From positions 1 to 34,998 of the forward strand of contig JAFGTA010000059.1 of assembly GCA_016934355.1 (NCBI GenBank): a stretch of 34,998 nt of DNA, read 5' to 3'. The notes beneath the pieces are model-generated. The model did no database searches and was not told the DNA's origin. It worked only from the letters and a program-made list of their open reading frames with translations. This document shows positions 29,901 to 34,998 of this stretch, one piece after another. The DNA comes from Candidatus Bathyarchaeota archaeon (GTDB taxonomy: Archaea > Thermoproteota > Bathyarchaeia > TCS64). The position numbers and the translations under genes were made by a program. Positions within the stretch are counted from its first letter, which is position 1. Every line of letters begins with the position of its first letter.

Positions 29901-30719
29901 TCAAGCCTCCAACACCATCTCTATCGCGCCCACAGGGCACTCCTCCGCGCAGATTCCGCAGCCTTTACAATACGAGTAACGCACCTCGGCCTTCCCATCG
30001 ACGATCTCTATAGCCGTCTCGGGGCAGTACACCCAGCAGCGCTTGCAGCCGACGCACGTATCCTTATCTATCACCGGGCGGAACACGCGCCAGTCGGCCA
30101 CGTTCCTCGAATACGATATCAGTGGCTCCGTTGACTTCGCCTCCACGCGCTTCATCTTCTGGACCCCCGAGGCGTCCATGGGCTCCGCAACGGCCTCATA
30201 GGCGTCACGCATCGCCCGGATGTTAGACTCGACGATCCTCGCCGGGAACTCCCTCCTCACCGCCTCCTCCAGCGAATCCAGCTTTACCAGACCGGTCACC
30301 TTTGCGAAAGCCCCGAGGATAGCCGTGTTAGTGATCGGCCTCCCGAGGGCTTCCAGCGCTATCTTGGTGGCGTCCACCGTGGCTACCTTGAAGCTGCCTG
30401 AGAGCCCGGCCTCCATGTAGGTTCCGGGGTGGTTCACCAAGACAAGGCCGCCCTCCTTCAGCCCCTGAGTCACGTCCACCGATCTGCCCAGCAGCGGGTC
30501 TAGGACGACTACTATGTCTGGCTCGTGTACCAGGTCTCTCTCCTTGATGTGCTCGTCTGCTATCCTACAGAAGGCGACGACCGGCGCCCCCCTCCTCTCC
30601 GTGCCGTACTGGGGGATCGCCTGCGTGTACTTCCCTTCTATGTGAACAGCTGAGGACAGCATCCTGACGCCCGTTACCGCGCCCTGTCCTCCTCTGCCGT
30701 GAAATCTGATCTCGATCAA
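29901..30719 (-). CDS. porGD: 2-oxoacid:ferredoxin oxidoreductase gamma-delta fusion subunit
   Basis: A 272-residue fusion. The gamma domain (about 1-185) begins '[20 protein letters not shown]' and contains '[20 protein letters not shown]'. The delta domain (about 195-272) is a ferredoxin with two [4Fe-4S] motifs, '[13 protein letters not shown]' and '[15 protein letters not shown]'. It carries electrons from the thiamine site to free ferredoxin. The TTG start at 30719 follows a GGAGG-type site. It is the first gene of the por operon; a TATA-like GTTTTAATATCG (minus, 30753-30764) gives a short leader. Confidence 0.92.
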
Positions 30720-30752
30720 AGGGGTTTACTCCTCCGAATGAAGTGATTGTTT

Positions 30753-30764
30753 CGATATTAAAAC
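30753..30764 (-). promoter_or_regulatory. TATA-like box of the por/CoA-transferase operon
   Basis: On the minus strand this reads GTTTTAATATCG, centred near 30758, giving a start near 30732 and a leader of about 13 bases before the TTG at 30719. Confidence 0.45.
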
Positions 30765-30785
30765 TTCTCCTCTACATAAAATGAC

Positions 30786-30799
30786 GATTCAGTTGAATC
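30786..30799. promoter_or_regulatory. Inverted repeat GATTCA-GT-TGAATC upstream of the por promoter
   Basis: Perfect 6-base arms with a two-base spacer lie just upstream of the por TATA box, a position suited to an activator or regulator. The factor is unknown. Confidence 0.35.
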
Positions 30800-30834
30800 A
30801 TCTACAATTTTATTCATGTATTGGTAGAAGGATA

Positions 30835-30858
30835 ATGCACTCAAATTAATTTGTGCAT
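30835..30858. promoter_or_regulatory. Inverted repeat ATGCAC-N12-GTGCAT in the por/ybaK intergenic region
   Basis: Perfect 6-base arms enclose a 12-base A/T-rich centre that itself contains the palindrome AAATTAATTT. It lies in the 279-base A/T-rich spacer between the divergent por operon and ybaK, so it could be an operator for either side. Nothing else of note, and no gene, is visible in that spacer. Confidence 0.35.
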
Positions 30859-30998
30859 GTAAGAAAAGAGGTTATAATAACATGATTCCTGTGGCATATA
30901 TACCCACTTTTATCTATACATATACTTTATCCATAAAATAGATCGCTCGAAGTCAAATCACACAAATATGCATCGAACGTATCTGATGTGGTTGCGAG

Positions 30999-31469
30999 TT
31001 GAAGTACCCCGTCACCCCGGCCACGAAGCTCCTCGACGAGACCGGCACCGAGTACACGAAGCACCTCTACGACTACAGGAAGTCCGGCGCCGTCGTAGCG
31101 GCGCACCAGATGGAATTGGATGAACATACGGTCGTCAAGACGCTGGTCATGGAGGACGACACGGGGAACCCGCTTATCGTGCTCATGCACGGCGAGAAGG
31201 AGGTCAGCCTCAAGGAGCTGGCGCGGCAGGTCGGAGCCAAGAACGTCAGGACCACCAGCAGGAAGGACGCGCAGAGGTACACGGGGTACACGGTGGGCGG
31301 CATCAGCCCCTTCGGCACCAAGAGGGAGCTGCCGGTCTACGTCCAGTCAACCATAATGGAGCTTCCCTACCTGTACATCAACGCCGGGAGACGGGGATTC
31401 ATCGTCGGTATGAAGCCGGAGACGCTGCAAAGAGTTCTCAGACCGCAGCCAGTAGACGTCTCCCGTTGA
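30999..31469 (+). CDS. ybaK: YbaK/EbsC-type aminoacyl-tRNA deacylase
   Basis: A 156-residue single-domain trans-editing protein of the YbaK/ProX superfamily, best known for hydrolysing Cys-tRNA(Pro). Conserved positions are 'YDYRKSGAVVAAHQM', 'VVKTLVMEDD' (the catalytic Lys region 'VxKTLV'), 'LARQVGAKNVRTTSRKDAQR' and 'TGYTVGGISPFGTKRELPVY', all close to bacterial YbaK. It starts with TTG at 30999, without a strong Shine-Dalgarno. It is monocistronic. Confidence 0.92.
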   Translation: MKYPVTPATKLLDETGTEYTKHLYDYRKSGAVVAAHQMELDEHTVVKTLVMEDDTGNPLIVLMHGEKEVSLKELARQVGAKNVRTTSRKDAQRYTGYTVGGISPFGTKRELPVYVQSTIMELPYLYINAGRRGFIVGMKPETLQRVLRPQPVDVSR

Positions 31470-31601
31470 ACGATCAACGTAACTAAGCCTGATAATAAAT
31501 CTATACGAGCACCCATTTTAGGTAATGCTACCCGTATGACATACGTTCATTGGGAAGCGTTTTTATCTGCATAGATGTTTTTCTGGGAAAATGTGGTGCC
31601 C

Positions 31602-33047
31602 ATGACCAAGTACGAGTCAATACTCATCAAACACGGGTTCCTACTCACCATGCAAGGAGAAGGACTAGGAACCATCGAGGACGGCGCCGTAGCCATCGAA
31701 GGCGAGGACATAGTAGCAGTCGGGAAGACAGGCGACCTCGCCAAGACCTATGGCGGAGCCGACAAGGTCATCGACGCGCGGGGGAAAGCTGTACTCCCCG
31801 GCTTCGTCGACGGACATATCCACACCGGGCTCAGCCTCCTCCGAGGCGAAGCCCAGGACGTCCCCGAGATCGAGTGGATGCTCAAGACCATGGCTCCGTT
31901 CACCAGACACATGAAGCCCGAGCACAGCGCCAAAGGCGCCGCCCTCGGCGTGCTGGAGGCGGTGAAAGCCGGAACCACCACCTTCGGCGAGATAGGGGGA
32001 GACATGGCCCCTATAGCGGAGAAGGTATTCATACCAGCCGGCGTCAGGGCGAACCTCGCCAACACCATCAACGAGATCGGCCCCGGTAGCAGACCCGACG
32101 CAAACAAGCCCTACATCTTCTACGAGGACGTCGGCGAACGTAAGTTCAAGGAGGCGATCGAGCTTATAGACGGGTACGACGGAGCAGGCGACGGCAGAAT
32201 AACCTGCATCCTGTCACCCCACGGCGCCGACATGATGAGCGAGGAACTGCTTCTCAGGATCAAGGAGAAGGCGAGGGAACTCGGGAAACTGGCGCACATT
32301 CACGTCGCCCAGGGAGGCCGCGAGGAGATACAGATGAGGCTCAGGTACGGCACCACCACCATCAAGTACCTCGACAGCATCGGCTACCTTGACGACAGGC
32401 TCATCGCCGCCCACTGCCACCAGACCACTGACGACGAGGTCACTCTGCTGGCGAAACGCGGCGTCAGGTACGCCTCCTGCCCCTCCAGCATCGGGGGCAT
32501 CGACGGGATAACGCCGCCTCTCGCTCTCTTCATCCAGAGCGGCGGCAGATACGCTACAATCGGCAGCGACCAGGCGCCGGGTAACGGACACCACAACATG
32601 CTCGTCGAGATGAAGGTCGCCGCCCTCCTCAACAAGACACGTCACAGGGACCCCACGGTGCTTCCCGCGTGGAAGATGCTGAGGCTCGCCACCGCCGAGG
32701 GAGCCGCGACGCTGGGAATAGGAGACAGGGTCGGCAGCCTGGAGCCCGGTAAGAAGGCCGACGTAATTCTACTCGACCTCATGGTGCCTCACATGACCCC
32801 CGTGCTGGTGAAGCCCGTCAGGAACGTGGCGCCCAACATCGTGTACAGCGCCAGAGGCGACGAGGTCACCGACGTCATAATCAACGGCAGGATGGTCGTC
32901 GAGGACAGGACAGCGACCACCATGGACGAGCAGAGAGTCATCGAGGACGCCCAGAGGGCCGCCGAGGAGATCGCGTACAACGCAGCCGACGACTTCATGG
33001 CAGCCGACGGCGTCCTAGCCAAGGCGGTCAGGAAAGGCCTCATCTAG
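31602..33047 (+). CDS. TRZ/ATZ-family amidohydrolase, MTA/SAH-deaminase-like
   Basis: A 481-residue metal-dependent hydrolase of the chlorohydrolase/deaminase group. 'VLPGFVDGHIHTGLSLLRG' holds the first metal histidines, 'LAHIHVAQ' the substrate/metal histidine, 'IAAHCHQTTDDE' the next and 'IGSDQAPGN' the catalytic Asp. The family enzymes deaminate 5'-methylthioadenosine, S-adenosylhomocysteine or related purines and triazines. The expected Glu of 'HxxE' is replaced around 'HVAQGGREE', so the substrate is open. ATG at 31602 ('MTKYESIL') is preferred over 31575. A TATA-like GTTTTTATCTG at about 31558-31568 gives a short leader. Confidence 0.82.
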   Translation: MTKYESILIKHGFLLTMQGEGLGTIEDGAVAIEGEDIVAVGKTGDLAKTYGGADKVIDARGKAVLPGFVDGHIHTGLSLLRGEAQDVPEIEWMLKTMAPFTRHMKPEHSAKGAALGVLEAVKAGTTTFGEIGGDMAPIAEKVFIPAGVRANLANTINEIGPGSRPDANKPYIFYEDVGERKFKEAIELIDGYDGAGDGRITCILSPHGADMMSEELLLRIKEKARELGKLAHIHVAQGGREEIQMRLRYGTTTIKYLDSIGYLDDRLIAAHCHQTTDDEVTLLAKRGVRYASCPSSIGGIDGITPPLALFIQSGGRYATIGSDQAPGNGHHNMLVEMKVAALLNKTRHRDPTVLPAWKMLRLATAEGAATLGIGDRVGSLEPGKKADVILLDLMVPHMTPVLVKPVRNVAPNIVYSARGDEVTDVIINGRMVVEDRTATTMDEQRVIEDAQRAAEEIAYNAADDFMAADGVLAKAVRKGLI

Positions 33048-33141
33048 CCCGAGGCGGCTCACCACTTCTATACTTATCTAAATGTGGTTGGCTTACATCC
33101 CCTAAAATCCAGAGATTTAAGATGAAAAAAGGTTTATTGCG

Positions 33142-33567
33142 TTAAACGCCGCCAAGGGCGCGCTGGATAAGCTGCGCCAAGCCCGGCTTACCCACAGCAC
33201 CCACCGTCTGGCCAGCCGGGGCGCCTCCCCTGTACACGATGAAGTTGGGGATACTCATCACGCCGTACTGAGCCGCGGTCCTGGGGCTCTGGTCGACGTT
33301 GAGCTTCGCGAAGTAGGCCCTGCCCCGGTACTCCTCGGCGAGCTGATGCACGACAGGCGCCATCATCCTGCAGGGGGCGCACCACTCCGCCCAGAAATCC
33401 ACGAGCACAGGCTTATCCGCCCCTGAAACCGCCTGCGTGAACGTCGCGTCTGATAGGTCGTTCACCTGCCCGTCCTTCAGAAGCTTCGGCTTGGGCGGCT
33501 TCGGCGCCATCATGCGCTTGAGCATCCGCTGCTTGATCCTTTCAAGCTCTTCGTCGTCTGAACTCAT
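33142..33567 (-). CDS. Thioredoxin with N-terminal extension
   Basis: A 141-residue thioredoxin. The active site is 'WAEWCAPCRMM' (WCAPC at 62-66), with 'YGVMSIPNFIVYRGG' containing the cis-proline and a normal final helix. About 30 charged and Pro-rich residues ('DDEELERIKQRMLKRMM') precede the fold, forming a probable helix that could mediate partner binding. ATG at 33567 is the start; the longer open frame to 33669 overlaps the upstream CGGC gene and is not needed. A close partner for the FTR-like protein at 17.6-18.2 kb is possible. Confidence 0.9.
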   Translation of the reverse strand: MSSDDEELERIKQRMLKRMMAPKPPKPKLLKDGQVNDLSDATFTQAVSGADKPVLVDFWAEWCAPCRMMAPVVHQLAEEYRGRAYFAKLNVDQSPRTAAQYGVMSIPNFIVYRGGAPAGQTVGAVGKPGLAQLIQRALGGV

Positions 33568-33601
33568 TGAAAAAACCTGAAAGGAGGGTGGGTTAAGAAG
33601 G

Positions 33602-34072
33602 TTACTTCTTGAGGCTTTCAGTGTAGTCGGGGCGAGTCGAGTCGTACTTGTGGGCGCCTTCAGGGTCACCCGTGATCTTTTCCAGGTACTCCTCGCAGCC
33701 CTCCCAGTCCCCTGCCTTGGTGTGGGCGTCGATGTAGTTTTGAGGCATGGGGTGAGTTCCTATTACCACTGGAAGCCCCACGTAGTTTTCGATGTACGTC
33801 TTGTGGTCCTTGATGTAAGGGCACGGGGGGTACCCTGCTAGGTAGCATGACGCCAGGTAGATGACCTCTGCGCCATACTTCTTCATGTCAGCGGGCGCGT
33901 ACTCTAGGCGCTCCCCGGGACAGCCGCCGCAGGCCATCCAGCCGACGACCTCGATGGGCTCACCCTTCGCGATCTCTTTGAAGGCGCCGTCTCTCTCGAT
34001 TATCGACTTGAAGCACTTGTTGCCCGTACACGTGCGGTTCCTGTCGCAGATCATTATCCCAACTTTAACCAT
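33602..34072 (-). CDS. CGGC-domain protein
   Basis: A 156-residue protein of the CGGC family, likely binding a metal through conserved Cys and His. Motifs are 'MICDRNRTCTGNKCFKS' near the N-terminus, 'GWMACGGCPGER' (the CGGC signature, about 45-56) and 'LASCYLAGYPPCPYI'. The function of the family is unknown. It is followed on the same strand by thioredoxin about 35 bases on, so a redox link is plausible. A TATA-like GTTTTTAGGC (minus, about 34100-34110) precedes the ATG. Confidence 0.85.
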   Translation of the reverse strand: MVKVGIMICDRNRTCTGNKCFKSIIERDGAFKEIAKGEPIEVVGWMACGGCPGERLEYAPADMKKYGAEVIYLASCYLAGYPPCPYIKDHKTYIENYVGLPVVIGTHPMPQNYIDAHTKAGDWEGCEEYLEKITGDPEGAHKYDSTRPDYTESLKK

Positions 34073-34134
34073 GACGGATCAAGATGGGTAGTTAAGCCAG
34101 CCTAAAAACGCTTCCGTGTCAGACGTAGCTGATA

Positions 34135-34146
34135 CTCTTTATATCT
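34135..34146 (+). promoter_or_regulatory. TATA-like box of the Lhr-like helicase gene
   Basis: TCTTTATATCTC centred near 34141 predicts a start near 34167, a few bases before the TTG at 34174. Confidence 0.45.
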
Positions 34147-34173
34147 CATGCCGCGTAGAAAGTTGCCGACGCT

Positions 34174-34998
34174 TTGACAGAGGATGACGCTTTCTCTCAG
34201 CTGTGCCGCCCAGTGCGGCGGCTGATCCAGGAAAAGGGCTTCGAGGAGCCCACCGAGCCCCAGCGGAGGCTGATACCCATAATCCTAGAGGGAAAGAACG
34301 TCCTGCTCATCTCAGCTACTGCCACCGGAAAGACCGAGGCGGCGATGCTGCCCGTCATGCACAAGTTCTTACAGATGGGGGGCAGGCAGCCGGGCATAAG
34401 CATCATCTACATCACGCCGCTCCGGGCGCTGAACAGGGACATCCTAGACAGGATGACCTACTGGTGCAACAGGCTGGACATGCGGCTCGGCGTCCGCCAC
34501 GGCGACACCAGCCAGAAGGAGCGCACCTACCAGCGGCACAGCCCACCCGACATGCTCATCACCACCCCCGAGACCCTTCAAGCCATCCTGCAGGGACGCA
34601 CCATCAAGCAGCACCTCAAGACCGTTAAGTGGATCATCGTAGACGAGATACACGAGCTCGCAGACAACAAGCGCGGAAGCCAGTTGAGCCTGGCGCTGGA
34701 GCGCGTCAGGGCCGTCGCCGAGAACGAGATACAGTTCATCGGCCTCAGCGCCACCATAGGCAGCCCCGACAAGGTCGCAAGCTTCCTCGTCGGCGAAGGC
34801 AGAGACGTGGAGATAGTTCAGGTATCCGCGCTCAGGGACACCCAGTTCGACATCGTCTACCCAGAGCCGGACGCCGAGGACTATGAGCTGGCCCGCAAGC
34901 TGTTCACACACCCCGAGGTGGCTGTCAGGCTCAAGGTGATGAAGGACCTCATCGAACAGCACGACACCACACTCATATTCACCAACACCCGCAGCACC
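34174..34998 (+). CDS. Lhr-like superfamily 2 helicase (5' part, truncated by window end)
   Basis: The first 275 codons of an open frame that runs off the window. Motifs in order are the Q-like 'FEEPTEPQRRLIP', Walker A 'SATATGKTEAA', Ia 'YITPLRALNRD', Ib 'ITTPETLQAI', DEIH box 'IIVDEIHELADNKRGSQLSL', III 'LSATIGSP' and the start of IV 'IFTNTRST'. 'DEIHELADNKRG' is characteristic of the Lhr / archaeal Lhr-like group, ATP-dependent 3'-5' DNA and RNA helicases in repair. It starts with TTG at 34174. Domain content beyond RecA2 cannot be seen here, so core versus full-length Lhr cannot be decided. Confidence 0.88.
   Translation, partial: MTEDDAFSQLCRPVRRLIQEKGFEEPTEPQRRLIPIILEGKNVLLISATATGKTEAAMLPVMHKFLQMGGRQPGISIIYITPLRALNRDILDRMTYWCNRLDMRLGVRHGDTSQKERTYQRHSPPDMLITTPETLQAILQGRTIKQHLKTVKWIIVDEIHELADNKRGSQLSLALERVRAVAENEIQFIGLSATIGSPDKVASFLVGEGRDVEIVQVSALRDTQFDIVYPEPDAEDYELARKLFTHPEVAVRLKVMKDLIEQHDTTLIFTNTRST

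Noticed and set aside
1..34998. CRISPR arrays, insertion sequences, integrases or defence systems
   Set aside because: Looked for regularly spaced direct repeats, transposase or recombinase motifs, Cas proteins and toxin-antitoxin pairs; none could be supported.

Overview
The window is a piece of an archaeal chromosome. Diagnostic genes are the proteasome alpha subunit, SBDS/Sdo1, the archaeal exosome (Rrp4, Rrp41, Rrp42), ribosomal protein L37Ae, KEOPS Pcc1, TBP, a TFE-beta/RPC34-type factor, an archaellin, an ER-type signal peptidase and an Lhr-type helicase. The TFE-beta homologue, the archaellin N-terminus and the anaerobic, amino-acid-oriented metabolism point to the TACK side of the archaea, most likely a Bathyarchaeia-like lineage. 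That placement is inference from gene content; no marker phylogeny was possible. Genes are dense, starts are often TTG or GTG, and many first genes have a TATA-like box about 25 bases before the start codon, which suggests leaderless transcripts.

Layout. 1-1.75 kb: a stand-alone Lrp/AsnC effector domain, an MgtE-like cation transporter and tRNA-Asp. 1.87-6.1 kb: the archaeal proteasome/exosome superoperon psmA-sdo1-rrp4-rrp41-rrp42-rpl37ae-pcc1, with overlapping or near-touching genes. 6.1-11.3 kb: an HpcH/HpaI aldolase, the GMP synthase ATP-PPase subunit (longer than usual), a decayed proC remnant, a D-aminoacylase-type deacylase and a 2,4-diaminopentanoate-dehydrogenase-like enzyme. 11.3-14.5 kb: a solitary archaellin behind a palindrome-rich promoter, then a minus-strand cluster (hypothetical, tbp, tfeB, signal peptidase). 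14.6-22 kb: an M14 carboxypeptidase, a zinc-ribbon YbjQ protein, a glutaredoxin plus ferredoxin:thioredoxin-reductase-like/rubredoxin fusion, a PitA/DUF47 phosphate pair, an M19 dipeptidase and MscL. 22.1-25.4 kb: a YegP-repeat protein with an unrecognised N-terminal domain, a secreted C-terminally anchored protein, mannose-1-phosphate guanylyltransferase and a YkgJ cysteine-cluster protein. 25.4-26.0 kb: an A/C-rich stretch without a convincing gene. 26-35 kb: two small membrane proteins, a four-gene 2-oxoacid:ferredoxin oxidoreductase / CoA-transferase operon, YbaK, an MTA/SAH-deaminase-type amidohydrolase, thioredoxin, a CGGC-domain protein and the start of an Lhr-like helicase cut by the window edge.

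Together the metabolic genes fit an anaerobe that takes apart peptides and (D-)amino acids. M14, M19 and N-acyl-D-amino-acid hydrolases release amino acids, and ferredoxin-linked 2-oxoacid oxidation with CoA transfer could recover energy. Thiol redox appears to be driven from ferredoxin through the FTR-like protein, glutaredoxin and thioredoxin. I found no CRISPR array, insertion sequence, integrase or phage gene. The items most worth a second look are the tbp-tfeB operon, the YegP fusion protein, the FTR-rubredoxin/glutaredoxin pair, the palindromic archaellin promoter, the proC remnant and the A/C-rich non-coding island.
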